The notes under the pieces were generated by a model. That model had not been told where the DNA came from and did not search any database. It was given only the letters and a program-made list of their open reading frames with translations. This document shows, piece after piece, positions 1-9,035 of a stretch of 64,000 nucleotides of DNA (the first letter of the stretch is position 1; each line of letters begins with the position of its first letter). Origin of the DNA: Winogradskya consettensis. GTDB taxonomy: Bacteria > Actinomycetota > Actinomycetes > Mycobacteriales > Micromonosporaceae. Where the stretch lies: NCBI RefSeq assembly GCF_018332715.1, contig NZ_BOQP01000017.1:124001-188000 (forward strand). The letters run 5' to 3'. The position numbers were made by a program, and so were the translations under genes.

Positions 1-27
1 CCTCGCACTTCGTTCGTCCAGCAGCGG

Positions 28-1431
28 TCAGCTCTCGTTGACCCCGACCATGTTCGGCAGCGAGACGTACGGGAACGAGCCGCGGAACTCGTGGTCGTTC
101 GCGTTCACCCCGTCGCCGAGGCCCTTGACGGTGTCCGAGGCGCCCGGCAGCAGCACGCCCTCGGCCGCCTGCACGGTCACGTCGAGCACGTCGTCGGCGA
201 GGCGCCGGCCGTTCGGGAAGCCGGCGAGGTCGCCGCCGACCACGCCGAGCCGGTTCGGGTTGGCCGCGACCGGCACACCCATGTTGAGCCGCAGCTGCTC
301 GCTGGGCGCGAACTCCTTCTTGTCCACGTCCTTGTTGAGGATCTGCGAGTTCAGGTCCGCGGCGACCGGGCCGGTGCAGCCGGTCTTGCAGACACCGGTG
401 AGGAAGACCTCGACCAGGTCGGTACGCGGCGTGGCCGGCGCCGGGATCTTGTAGATGGCCTCCATCAGACGCGGCACCTCGGGGTTGGTCACGTACTTGA
501 GGAACATGGCGTCGCTGACCGGGCGCGTGGCGTTGAACTGGTTCTTCACCCGCAGCGGCAGCACCGCCTCGTTGACCAGCGGCATGCCGAGCCGGGAAAC
601 CTGCACGGAGGTGGCCGGCTTGCCGTTCATGCTCGCGCCGAGACGCTTGGTGGTGGTCCAGATGCCCACGATCGGGTTGCGCGTCGCGTCGCCCTTGAGC
701 GCGAGATCCGCCTTCGGCACCCGCAGCGCGATGGTGTTCACGTTGTAGCCCTTGAGCGAGTCCTGACCGACCTCGCTCAGGTCACCGCCGTAGAGCAGGT
801 CGAAGACGCGCAGGTCGGCGAAGAACGGGTCGTCGGCCTGACCGGCGAACGACTTCGAGCCCGCGCCGGCCGACGTGATGGCCGCGTTGGACAGCGTCGC
901 GTAGTCCGGCATGGACGCCTTGCCGGTGAACGAGGGCGCCACCCGCGCGCTCTTCAGGATCGTCTTCGTCTGGGTCGGCGTGATGCGCTGGAGCTTGTAC
1001 GTCTGGCGGACGTTCAGGTCCTTGTCCGCCAGCGACGTGACGGGTCCCGTGGTGTACAGGAACGTCGCGTCGTTCTGGTACGTCGTCGAGAACGTCCAGC
1101 GGTACACGATGTCGGGCTTGGCGTCACCATCGTTGTCGATGTTGATGTCGTGCGCCGTGCTCTCGGCGAACGGGTAGTAGTTCGGGCCACCGTTGGGCTC
1201 CTCGAACGGCGTCCAGTTCGAGATGAGCGTGACGGTGTCCGGCATGTCCGGGCTCACGAACGCGTACAGGTCCGTGTTGTCCAGACTGGGCGTCGACGCG
1301 ATCAGCGGTGCCTCGCGGTGCGAGGAGGCCGTGCTCTGCACAGGGGCCAGTGCGGCCACGCAGGCGGCTGAGGCACCGACGGCTGCTACGGCCAGCAGCC
1401 CTCGGCGTCGGCGGGATACGGCGAGTTTCAT
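28..1431 (-). CDS. Secreted DUF4331 family protein
   Basis: A 467-residue protein. The N-terminus is an arginine-rich stretch (SRRRRG) followed by a hydrophobic segment and a small-residue cleavage region near residue 36, so it is probably exported. The mature part starts SSHREAPLI and continues with a NTDLYAF motif, which is the hallmark opening of DUF4331 proteins. Two cysteines (VCKTGC) may form a disulfide. The biochemical role of the family is unknown. It is transcribed away from a TPR protein and a NicO-type metal transporter, an arrangement that suggests a shared envelope or metal-related role, but this is only inference. The stop codon lies just inside the left edge, so the gene is complete. 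Confidence 0.85.
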   Translation of the reverse strand: MKLAVSRRRRGLLAVAAVGASAACVAALAPVQSTASSHREAPLIASTPSLDNTDLYAFVSPDMPDTVTLISNWTPFEEPNGGPNYYPFAESTAHDINIDNDGDAKPDIVYRWTFSTTYQNDATFLYTTGPVTSLADKDLNVRQTYKLQRITPTQTKTILKSARVAPSFTGKASMPDYATLSNAAITSAGAGSKSFAGQADDPFFADLRVFDLLYGGDLSEVGQDSLKGYNVNTIALRVPKADLALKGDATRNPIVGIWTTTKRLGASMNGKPATSVQVSRLGMPLVNEAVLPLRVKNQFNATRPVSDAMFLKYVTNPEVPRLMEAIYKIPAPATPRTDLVEVFLTGVCKTGCTGPVAADLNSQILNKDVDKKEFAPSEQLRLNMGVPVAANPNRLGVVGGDLAGFPNGRRLADDVLDVTVQAAEGVLLPGASDTVKGLGDGVNANDHEFRGSFPYVSLPNMVGVNES

Positions 1432-1564
1432 TATTCCCCCGGGATAGGTCGGGCGGGTGGCGCCGATGCCACCGCCCCATCTGACTTCGTAGCCCCATTT
1501 CAGAGGTATTGTTGGGTTATTGGGTTTTTCTTACTCGTGTCAGTATCAAAAGCTAGAGTCCGTC

Positions 1565-2890
1565 ATGCACTATTTGCCGGTGCGAAGAAGATGGATCCGC
1601 CCCGTCCTGGTCGTCGCCGTGGCCGGCGTCCTGCTCGCCGGCGCCGGGATCCTGCTCGGGCCGCTGCGCGATCACGCCCCGGCCGCCGATTCCTCGGACA
1701 ATTCCGCGGGCAGCGCGACATCCGCCCTCGACGCTTTCGTCAGCCGGACCCGCACCCATCTGGGCGAGGTCCCCGGGGACTGGCAGGGCTGGGCATCGCT
1801 CGGCATGGCGCAGGTCCAGCTCGCCCGAATCACCTACGACCCCAGCCACTACCCCGCCGCCGAGACCGCCCTGCGCCGCTCGCTGAAGGAGCAGCCGACC
1901 GGGAACGCCGCCGCCCTCACCGGCCTGGGCGCGCTCGCCGCGGCGAGGCACGACTTCCGCAAGGCTCTGTCGTACGCCGGCCGCGCGGTCGCCACGGACA
2001 CGTACTCCGCCGACGCGTACGGCGTGCTGACCGACGCGAACGTCGAACTGGGGCGCTACGACGAGGCCACGGACGCCGTCCAGCGCATGCTCGACCTGCG
2101 CCCCGACACCGGCTCGTTCGGCCGCGCGTCGTACCTGTTCGAACTGCGTGGCGACCTGGCACAGGCCACGGCGATGATGCACCGCGCGCTGGACGTGGCC
2201 GGCGGCGACGCCGACGCGGTGTTCGCGCTCACCCACCTGGGCGAGCTGGCGTTCGGCGCCGGCGACCTCGCCACGGCCGGCGACTACTACGCGCAGGGCC
2301 TCGCCCGCATCCCGAACCAGCCGACACTGCTCGCCGACCGGGCCCGGGTGCGCGCGGCCCGCGGTGACCTGACCGGCGCGCTCACCGATTTGCACGCGGC
2401 GACCGCGATCCTGCCCACTGTCGACCATCTGTTGACGCTGTCCGACACCCTCACCGCGGCGGGGCAACCGGCTGCCCCGGTCGACCAGCTCATCCGGGCG
2501 GCGGCGGCGCTGCCCGGAGCCACTCCCGCCACGACGGACATCGATCTGGTCCTGTTCTACGCCGAGCACGGCGAGCCCGGCCCGGCCGTCGCGAAGGGGA
2601 AGGCGCTGTTCGCCGCGCGTCCGAGCGTGACCGTCGAGACCGCGTACGCGTGGGCCCTGCACGCAGCCGGACGCGACCGCGAGGCACTCACCCACGCCGA
2701 CCGGGGCCTGCGCCTCGGCACCCGCGACGCCCGCGCCCACTACCAGCGCGCCACGATCCGCCTCGCCCTCGGCGACAGACCCGGCGCACGCAAGGACTTC
2801 GCCGCGGCGCTCGCGATCAACCCGTACTTCTCCCTGCTCCACGCTCCGGACGCCCGCAAGCAGCTCGCCCGTCTGGACGGTGCCGAATGA
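1565..2890 (+). CDS. Membrane-anchored tetratricopeptide repeat protein
   Basis: About 441 residues. A short basic N-terminus (RRRWIRP) precedes one hydrophobic segment (residues 10-30), so the protein is probably anchored with its repeats outside or at the membrane. The rest is a series of alanine-rich helix pairs with TPR spacing, for example near residues 80, 115, 150 and 185, and again at the C-terminus. TPR proteins mediate protein-protein contacts. The ATG at 1565 was chosen because it sits right before the basic and hydrophobic segment; a TTG at 1520 in the same frame would add 15 residues. It overlaps the next gene by four bases (ATGA), so the two are probably translationally coupled. 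Confidence 0.78.
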   Translation: MHYLPVRRRWIRPVLVVAVAGVLLAGAGILLGPLRDHAPAADSSDNSAGSATSALDAFVSRTRTHLGEVPGDWQGWASLGMAQVQLARITYDPSHYPAAETALRRSLKEQPTGNAAALTGLGALAAARHDFRKALSYAGRAVATDTYSADAYGVLTDANVELGRYDEATDAVQRMLDLRPDTGSFGRASYLFELRGDLAQATAMMHRALDVAGGDADAVFALTHLGELAFGAGDLATAGDYYAQGLARIPNQPTLLADRARVRAARGDLTGALTDLHAATAILPTVDHLLTLSDTLTAAGQPAAPVDQLIRAAAALPGATPATTDIDLVLFYAEHGEPGPAVAKGKALFAARPSVTVETAYAWALHAAGRDREALTHADRGLRLGTRDARAHYQRATIRLALGDRPGARKDFAAALAINPYFSLLHAPDARKQLARLDGAE

Positions 2891-4503
2891 CCCGCAGAGC
2901 GCTGGCGGCGGTGCTGCTCGGTCTCGTCGCGGTGGTCCTTCTCCCGGCACCGGCCCAGGCCCATCCGCTGGGAAACTTCACCACCAATCAGTACGCAGGC
3001 CTGCGCGTAACCACCGCCGGCATCGACATCGACTACGTGCTGGACCTCGCGGAACTCCCCGCGTACCAGACCCGCAACGACGAGATCGACACCAACCACG
3101 ACGCGACCCTGTCCGCGGCCGAGAGCGACTCCTACGCCCAGCGGACCTGCACCGCGGCGGCCACGTCGAGCACCCTGGTCGCGGACGGACGGCGCCAGAC
3201 GCTCACCGCCCGGCCGGCCGGACTGACGTTCCCCCCGGGCGCAGGCGGCCTGACCACGCTGCGCCTGCAGTGCGTCCTGCACGCCACCACCTCCATCACC
3301 ACGGCAACGCCGATCACCTACGAGTCCGCCGCATACCCGGACCGCATCGGCTGGCGCGAGATCACCGCCGTGGGCGACCGCTTCACCCTCATCGCCTCCA
3401 CGGTGCCTGTCACCTCGACCAGCGCCCGCCTGACGGCCTATCCCCCGGGCGCGGTGAACGCAGACACCCGCACAGCGTCCTTCACCGCGCGACCCGGCGG
3501 CCCGGCAGCGGCACCGGCACCCTTCGGCCCCGCCGGCACCGGCACCTCCCAGGCCCGGGACGTCGACCGTTTCACCGCCTGGTTCACCGACCTGGTGGGC
3601 CACCCGCGGCTGACCCTCGGCGTCGGCGTCCTCGCCGTCCTGATCGCCCTGATCCTCGGCGGCGCCCACGCGGTCGCTCCCGGCCACGGCAAGACCATCA
3701 TGGCGGCCTACCTCGTAGGCTCCCGCGGCCGCCTGCGCCAGGCGCTGACGGTGGCAGCCTCGGTCGCGGTCACGCACACCCTCGGCGTCCTCGCCCTGGG
3801 CATCATCCTGGCCACGTCGGTCCAGCTCGCCCCGGACTCCCTCTACGACTGGCTCAAACTCACCAGCGGCATCCTGGTAGCCCTCGTCGGCGGCCAACTC
3901 CTGCACCAGGCGATCCGCCGCCTCCGCACCCCCGCCCACACCCACCTACCCGAGCCGTCCACCCTGCCGCACCACCACGCCGCCTCTTCCCCGGCACACA
4001 TCCCGTCACTGGTGTCCATCACCGCGCCGTCGAGCGCCGTCACCACAGCCATCCACCCCGGCGTGCAGATCGTCATGCCCGCCCACACCCACGATCATGA
4101 CCACGGGCACGCACACACCCACGACCACGGCGACGGCCGGCCGCACACCCATTACGTCCCGGCCCCCGACGAGCCGGTACGCGTGCGGACCCTGCTGGCC
4201 ATGGGCTTCGCGGGCGGCCTCTCCCCCAGCCCGTCAGCGGTGGTGGTCCTGCTAGGCGCAGCAGCCCTGGGCCGAGCCTGGTACGGCGTGATCCTCGTCC
4301 TCGCGTACGGCATCGGCCTGGCCGCAACCCTCACCGGCATCGGCTTCGCCCTGGCCCGCTGGGGCGACCGCCTCCACCGAGCCACCGCCGGCCGCTGGCC
4401 CACCCTCCTCACCCGCCGCATGCCCACCGCCACAGCCACGATCATCCTGCTGGTCGGCCTCGGCATGGCCGGCCTCGCGGCATTGAGCCTGCTCAACGCC
4501 TGA
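2887..4503 (+). CDS. NicO/RcnA-type nickel/cobalt exporter with extracytoplasmic N-terminal domain
   Basis: 538 residues. A signal-like segment (1-26) is followed by an extracytoplasmic domain of about 200 residues. This domain contains the loop DTNHDATLSAAE, whose D-x-N-x-D spacing and final Glu match an EF-hand calcium site. The membrane part begins near residue 240 and carries HAVAPGHGKT, the typical NicO/RcnA metal-transport motif. Between membrane segments lies a histidine-rich loop (about residues 398-425) with repeated HTH and HDH groups, typical of metal-handling transporters. Expected role: efflux of Ni2+ or Co2+. The start overlaps the TPR gene stop. Confidence 0.82.
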   Translation: MTRRALAAVLLGLVAVVLLPAPAQAHPLGNFTTNQYAGLRVTTAGIDIDYVLDLAELPAYQTRNDEIDTNHDATLSAAESDSYAQRTCTAAATSSTLVADGRRQTLTARPAGLTFPPGAGGLTTLRLQCVLHATTSITTATPITYESAAYPDRIGWREITAVGDRFTLIASTVPVTSTSARLTAYPPGAVNADTRTASFTARPGGPAAAPAPFGPAGTGTSQARDVDRFTAWFTDLVGHPRLTLGVGVLAVLIALILGGAHAVAPGHGKTIMAAYLVGSRGRLRQALTVAASVAVTHTLGVLALGIILATSVQLAPDSLYDWLKLTSGILVALVGGQLLHQAIRRLRTPAHTHLPEPSTLPHHHAASSPAHIPSLVSITAPSSAVTTAIHPGVQIVMPAHTHDHDHGHAHTHDHGDGRPHTHYVPAPDEPVRVRTLLAMGFAGGLSPSPSAVVVLLGAAALGRAWYGVILVLAYGIGLAATLTGIGFALARWGDRLHRATAGRWPTLLTRRMPTATATIILLVGLGMAGLAALSLLNA

Positions 4504-4508
4504 CAGCA

Positions 4509-4534
4509 GTGGCCCGGCCATCAGGCCGGGCCAC
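4509..4534. terminator. GC-rich hairpin between convergent genes
   Basis: Two perfectly complementary 11-base arms (4509-4519 and 4524-4534) flank a 4-base loop in the gap between the NicO gene and the sugar dehydrogenase gene, which converge here. There is no T-run, so this would be a hairpin-only terminator of the kind common in actinobacteria. Confidence 0.65.
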
Positions 4535-4545
4535 CGGTGAAAGGA

Positions 4546-6612
4546 TCAGACCGCTGGCGTGCCGGTCACCTGGAAGTCACGGGTACGCCCGATGTTGTCG
4601 AACGAGCCGAAGCCCACCCGCCCCGACGTGAACGTCGTGTCGTGTGCGGTCATCAGCGGGTCCTTGGAGCCGTCGACGTAGACCGCGATCTCGCCCGTCG
4701 CCGGGAGGTGCTTGACGCGGACGTCGTGCCAGTTCTTGTCGATGATTGCCGGGTTCGCGCCGCGGGAGCGGCCGTTCCACTGGAAGTCGATCCGTTCGCG
4801 GTCGGCGTTGTTGACTTTGAAGATGCCGTTGTGCGGGTAGATGGTGTTGTCGGTCGAGAGGTGGGCGTAGTAGAACTCGGTGTCCGAGCGCCAGCCGAAG
4901 ACGATGATGATGTCGCGGTTGACGATCTCGACCTCCTCGTCGAGCCGCACGTCCGCTTTCACCTCGACGGACGACAGGACCGGGCCGCCGGTCTGGATCG
5001 CGTATTCGAACGGCCGCCGCGGGCCGGGGCGTTCGGTGCCCGCCTCGGCGAGGATGGCCTCGTGCCCGGTGAACTGCCACTTCGACGGCGTGACCGGCGC
5101 CCAGTTGCTGGGACGCAGCTCGTTACGCAGGTGGGTGGTGCCGGCAGAGGCAGCTGCGTACACCTTCGTGCCGGTCACCTTCCAGATCTTCGCGTTGGCC
5201 TTGGCGACGATGTAGAGCTCGCCCTCGCGGTCGGTGCCGAAGCGCAGGTCGACGCGGTTGGGGTCGCCGGGGGCGCCGGGTGAGGACAGGTCGCGCATCT
5301 CGACGGGCGTTCCCGCGGCGTCGAACAGGTTCAGGCGGTGGATCGTGGCCGGGGCCTGACCGCGTTTCATCTCGCTCGCCTCGGTGTAGAACACCCAGCC
5401 GTTGACCAGGTCGCCGAAGACGTACTTGCCGCGCAGCGCCGGGACGTCGGAGCCGCGGTAGACGAAGCCACCGGCGACGGCGACACCGACGTCGCTCGTG
5501 CAGTTCCAGCCCGCCGGCGGGTTGTGGTCGTACGCCGCGACCGGGTAGACGTATCCGGCGTCGTCGGCCGGCAGCGGGTAGAGCCGGTCGCACGGCGTGG
5601 TCGGCGTCTTGTCGAAGACGAACGCACCCTCGCGCTCGCTCCAGCCGAAGTTGTCACCGGCGCGCACCTCGTAGATGGACTCGATCGCGTGTTCGCCGAT
5701 GTGGCCGAGGTAGAGCCGCCCGGTCGCCTTGTCCCAGCTGAACCGGTGCGGGTCCCGGAAGCCGTACGCGTAGATCTCACCCAGCTTGCCGGCCTGCCCG
5801 ACGAACGGGTTGTTCGCCGGGATGCCGTACTTGCCGTTGGCCGAGTTCGTGCCGCGCGGGTCGATGCGCAGCAGTTTGCCGTGCGGCATCGCGAGGTTCT
5901 GCGGGTCGGTGTTGCCGACGCCCTGGCCGCCGTCGCCGACCGCCAGGTAGAGCAGCCCGTAGTCGGCGTCGCCGCGGTGGGCGTACGGATTGAAATTGAT
6001 CTCCTGAATGCCGTGGATCTGCCCGCCGAACCCGATGCGCAGCACCTCGCGGTGGGTTCCGGAGAACGTGTCCGCGGCCGGATCGGTGGCGTGCCATTCG
6101 TCGATGACGCCGTGATAGAGCACGGTCGCCTGCTGATAGTCGGGCACGGCCGGCGTAGCGGACGGCAGCTCGGTGTGGATCGTGTAGAAGATGCCGTTGC
6201 GCTTGAAGTCCGGGTGGAACGTCACGTATCCGAAGCCCTGTCCCAGCCCGCGGCCGGAGAAGAACTGCGGTGCGAAGCTCGCGGCGACGTCGAGATAGAC
6301 GTGCGGCACGCCGTTCTCCACGAAGTACAGGTTGCCGTTCAGGTCGGGAACGGCCCGGCGCCCCGAACCGTCCGGCACCTCCATGATGGTGTTGATACGC
6401 GCCTTGCGCATCAACCGCGCGTCAATGGGTGCGGGTGTCGGCTCGGACTGCGGGAAGTTCGCATATTCCTGCAGAACAAGCCCGAGCCGGGACGTGACGG
6501 GCTCGGTCGGGATGGGGTCATAGATGGCGCCTTCGTCGGCCCGCGCGGCGGTGGGCACAACAAGGACCACAGTGGACAGTAGTAACGTGGCTAGCAGGGA
6601 ACGGATGCGCAT
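4546..6612 (-). CDS. Secreted PQQ-dependent sugar dehydrogenase-type protein with C-terminal LamG-like domain
   Basis: 688 residues with a clear signal peptide (residues 1-25, ending TAARA). Residues about 60-480 match the glucose/sorbosone dehydrogenase beta-propeller family, with motifs such as GGQIHGI, YAVGDGG-like turns and the GFRDPHRFSWD segment. These enzymes oxidise sugars or polyols outside the cytoplasm using PQQ or a related cofactor. Residues about 500-688 form a second beta-rich domain of the LamG/DUF1080 type that probably binds carbohydrate. It starts 3 bases after the LamG gene stop, with a Shine-Dalgarno sequence overlapping that stop, so it is the last gene of the LIV-transporter operon. 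The substrate is not known. Confidence 0.82.
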   Translation of the reverse strand: MRIRSLLATLLLSTVVLVVPTAARADEGAIYDPIPTEPVTSRLGLVLQEYANFPQSEPTPAPIDARLMRKARINTIMEVPDGSGRRAVPDLNGNLYFVENGVPHVYLDVAASFAPQFFSGRGLGQGFGYVTFHPDFKRNGIFYTIHTELPSATPAVPDYQQATVLYHGVIDEWHATDPAADTFSGTHREVLRIGFGGQIHGIQEINFNPYAHRGDADYGLLYLAVGDGGQGVGNTDPQNLAMPHGKLLRIDPRGTNSANGKYGIPANNPFVGQAGKLGEIYAYGFRDPHRFSWDKATGRLYLGHIGEHAIESIYEVRAGDNFGWSEREGAFVFDKTPTTPCDRLYPLPADDAGYVYPVAAYDHNPPAGWNCTSDVGVAVAGGFVYRGSDVPALRGKYVFGDLVNGWVFYTEASEMKRGQAPATIHRLNLFDAAGTPVEMRDLSSPGAPGDPNRVDLRFGTDREGELYIVAKANAKIWKVTGTKVYAAASAGTTHLRNELRPSNWAPVTPSKWQFTGHEAILAEAGTERPGPRRPFEYAIQTGGPVLSSVEVKADVRLDEEVEIVNRDIIIVFGWRSDTEFYYAHLSTDNTIYPHNGIFKVNNADRERIDFQWNGRSRGANPAIIDKNWHDVRVKHLPATGEIAVYVDGSKDPLMTAHDTTFTSGRVGFGSFDNIGRTRDFQVTGTPAV

Positions 6613-6615
6613 GGG

Positions 6616-7563
6616 TCACCTCGAACCGGTCATGTAGCGGTACTGAGTGGCGATGGCACGCGCGGACAGCGAGCTGTCCAGGAACATGAGCGCGTCCATC
6701 CGGCAATTGCAGGGATTACGCTCGACCTCGTTCAGCGGGAAACTGCCGCCGATCTTGATACCCCGAGGGTCGGTGGCGGTTGTGACGTGCGGTCCCGGGC
6801 CGTTCAGGAGCCAGGGATCATCGGTACGCGTGTAGAAGCCCTCGACCGGCACACCGTTGCGGTAAAGGGCCATGACACCGGTGCTGTAATCGAACGTGGC
6901 GGTGATGTGCACCCAGACGTCCCGCGGCAGAATGGTCCGCCAGTCCGCACTGGCGGCGAACGTGTTGGAGTTGCCACCGTCGATCCGCCGCCCGAGCGCG
7001 ACGAGCCGCAGGGTGCCGTTCACGTCGATCAGTTCGAGCAGCGACCGGACGGCGTGCCCGTCCGAGTCGCCGGTGAGAAGCCCGGCCAGCCCGATCGCGT
7101 TGTAGCGGTCGGCGGGGTCGGGCGTGACGGTGTTGAGCAGCGGCCCGTCCATCTGCCGCTTGAACCAGCCCATCACCGTGACACCCTCGACCGCGTTGAA
7201 CGGGCGCAGGGTGCGCACGCCGCTGGCCGAGTAGATCCCGGCCTTCCAGTCGTCGTTGCCGGTCGTTTCGGGATTGATCTGCTGCGTCTGCAACGCACGC
7301 CCGCTACCGCGATAGGCCCTGTCGGGTACGCGCATGGCGCCGCCGCCGTTGACCAGCTCGATCTCCGTCCCGGACCGCCCCTGATCCACTTCCAGGGCGG
7401 CGTCCCCGCGCTGCGGATGGTCGAAGTCGTAGAAGGCGACCAGGTCGGATCGCAGGGATGGATGAACGTCGTGCGGCCCGTTGTCACCGGCCCGCACGGG
7501 CGCGGCGGAAGCGCCGGCCGCCAGGACGGCGGTTACGGCGATGAACGCGAGTCCGGTTCTCAT
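6616..7563 (-). CDS. Secreted LamG/concanavalin A-like domain protein
   Basis: 315 residues with a signal peptide (residues 1-26). The rest is a single LamG-like fold: an opening LVAFYDFD strand, a central GVTVMGWFKR strand, a DVWVHITATFD strand and a closing MDALMFLDSSLS motif, as in LamG_3/laminin-G-like carbohydrate-binding domains. No catalytic residues were recognised. The ATG at 7563 has a GAGGAG ribosome site that overlaps the stop of the upstream livF-like gene (10-base gap), and the downstream dehydrogenase follows after 3 bases. It is therefore probably co-transcribed with the transporter and may present or bind an extracellular glycan or sugar substrate. Confidence 0.8.
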   Translation of the reverse strand: MRTGLAFIAVTAVLAAGASAAPVRAGDNGPHDVHPSLRSDLVAFYDFDHPQRGDAALEVDQGRSGTEIELVNGGGAMRVPDRAYRGSGRALQTQQINPETTGNDDWKAGIYSASGVRTLRPFNAVEGVTVMGWFKRQMDGPLLNTVTPDPADRYNAIGLAGLLTGDSDGHAVRSLLELIDVNGTLRLVALGRRIDGGNSNTFAASADWRTILPRDVWVHITATFDYSTGVMALYRNGVPVEGFYTRTDDPWLLNGPGPHVTTATDPRGIKIGGSFPLNEVERNPCNCRMDALMFLDSSLSARAIATQYRYMTGSR

Positions 7564-7573
7564 GAAGAACTCC

Positions 7574-8317
7574 TCACGATGCTTTGTTGACTTCTCCAGG
7601 GCGTCCGCCCAGATAGAGCTCGCCCAGCTGAGGATCGGCCAGCAGGTCCGCGGCCGGTCCGGAGATGTGCACCCGGCCGAGGTCGAGCACGCAGCCGAGG
7701 TCGGCCGTCTCCAGCGCGCGCCGAGCGTTCTGCTCGACCAGCAGGACGGCCGTGCCGGCATCGCGCATCCGGGCGACCTGCTCGAAAATCGTGGTTGTCG
7801 CTTTCGGGTCGAGCCCCATGGACGGCTCGTCGAGCAGCACGACGCGGGGGTCGATCATGAGCGACCGCGCGAACTCGACCTGTTTCTGCTGCCCGCCGGA
7901 GAGCAGCCCCGCGAGGGTTCCCCAGCGCGCGGCCACCACCGGGAACAGCTCCTTGACGAACGCCGCCCGCTCGGCGCGTTTCGCCTTGTCCTTGAGGGTG
8001 TACGCGCCGAGCAGCACGTTCTCCTCGACGGTCATCTCCCGGAACACGCTGTGGCCCTGCAGCACGAGCGCCACCCCGGCAGCGAGCATGCGCTGCGGCC
8101 CGGCGCCGGTCAGGTCGACCCCGCCGACGACGATGCGGCCGGAGCGGGGCGGGAGCAGCCCGCTCGCCACCTTGAGCACCGTCGACTTGCCGGCGCCGTT
8201 GGGCCCGACGAGACACACGACCGACCCGGCGGGCACGGCGACGCTGAACCCGCGCAGCACGGGCGCGGCCCGCCCGTACCCCGCCTGGACATCCACCAGT
8301 TCGAACTCAGACGCCAA
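7574..8317 (-). CDS. LIV-type ABC transporter ATP-binding protein (LivF-like)
   Basis: About 247 residues. It shows Walker A (GPNGAGKS), an LSGGQQKQ signature, Walker B (VVLLDEPSMGLDP) and a switch histidine region (LLVEQNAR), in the short form typical of LivF. It energises uptake through the two membrane permeases encoded upstream. Start choice: a TTG at 8317 has a GGGG element about 7 bases upstream and overlaps the end of livG; a GTG at 8335 is also possible and would add six residues. Its substrate is not evident; the LIV family carries branched-chain amino acids, urea, amides and some other small molecules. Confidence 0.85.
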   Translation of the reverse strand: MASEFELVDVQAGYGRAAPVLRGFSVAVPAGSVVCLVGPNGAGKSTVLKVASGLLPPRSGRIVVGGVDLTGAGPQRMLAAGVALVLQGHSVFREMTVEENVLLGAYTLKDKAKRAERAAFVKELFPVVAARWGTLAGLLSGGQQKQVEFARSLMIDPRVVLLDEPSMGLDPKATTTIFEQVARMRDAGTAVLLVEQNARRALETADLGCVLDLGRVHISGPAADLLADPQLGELYLGGRPGEVNKAS

Positions 8318-9035
8318 GGTAGGCCCCCAGGACACGCTCGTCGGTACGGATCACGGAGGGCGGGCCGGCGGCGATCGGGCGGCCCCGGTCGAACACCACG
8401 ACGTGGTCGCTGATGCTCATGACCAGGTCCATGTTGTGCTCGACGATCACGAACGTACGGCCCTCGGCGTTCAGCTCGCGCACCAGCGCCCCGATCCGGT
8501 CGAGCAGCGCCGGGTTGACGCCGCCGGCCGGCTCGTCGAGCAGGATCGTCTCGGGCTCGGCCATGAGCACCCCGGCGAGCTCCAGGAGTTTCTGCTGCCC
8601 CCACGACATCGCGCGGGCCTCGGCGTCGGCGAGATGCTCGATCCCGAGCCGGGTGAGCCAGCCGCGTGCCCGGTCCAGGTCGCTGCGGCTGCGCGCGCCG
8701 CGCAGCCCCTTCGGGAAACCCCCGGGCCGCACGGCCGCGAGCACGTTGTCCAGCGCCGTCATCCGGGGAAAGACCCGGCAGAGCTGAAACGTACGCCCGA
8801 CGCCCGCCCGGGCGATCGCATGCGGCGGTTTCCGCGTGATCTCCTGTCCCTGGTACGTCGTCCGCCCGCTGTCCGGCCGGATCATCCCGGTCACACAGTT
8901 GAAGAACGTCGTCTTGCCCGATCCGTTCGGCCCGATCAGCGCGTTGACCTTCCCGGCCTGGAACGCGACCGAGGCACCGTCGAGCGCGACCACGCCCCCG
9001 AACGCCTTGCGCAACTCCACCGTCTCCAGCGTCAT
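8307..9035 (-). CDS. LIV-type ABC transporter ATP-binding protein (LivG-like)
   Basis: 242 residues. Walker A is GPNGSGKT at residues 35-42, and Walker B is TILLDEPAGGVNP. The signature position reads MSWGQQK instead of canonical LSGGQ, close to the relaxed form often seen in LivG proteins. The ATG overlaps the stop of the LivM-like permease by four bases. Together with LivF it forms the nucleotide-binding pair of the importer. Confidence 0.86.
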   Translation of the reverse strand: MTLETVELRKAFGGVVALDGASVAFQAGKVNALIGPNGSGKTTFFNCVTGMIRPDSGRTTYQGQEITRKPPHAIARAGVGRTFQLCRVFPRMTALDNVLAAVRPGGFPKGLRGARSRSDLDRARGWLTRLGIEHLADAEARAMSWGQQKLLELAGVLMAEPETILLDEPAGGVNPALLDRIGALVRELNAEGRTFVIVEHNMDLVMSISDHVVVFDRGRPIAAGPPSVIRTDERVLGAYLGV

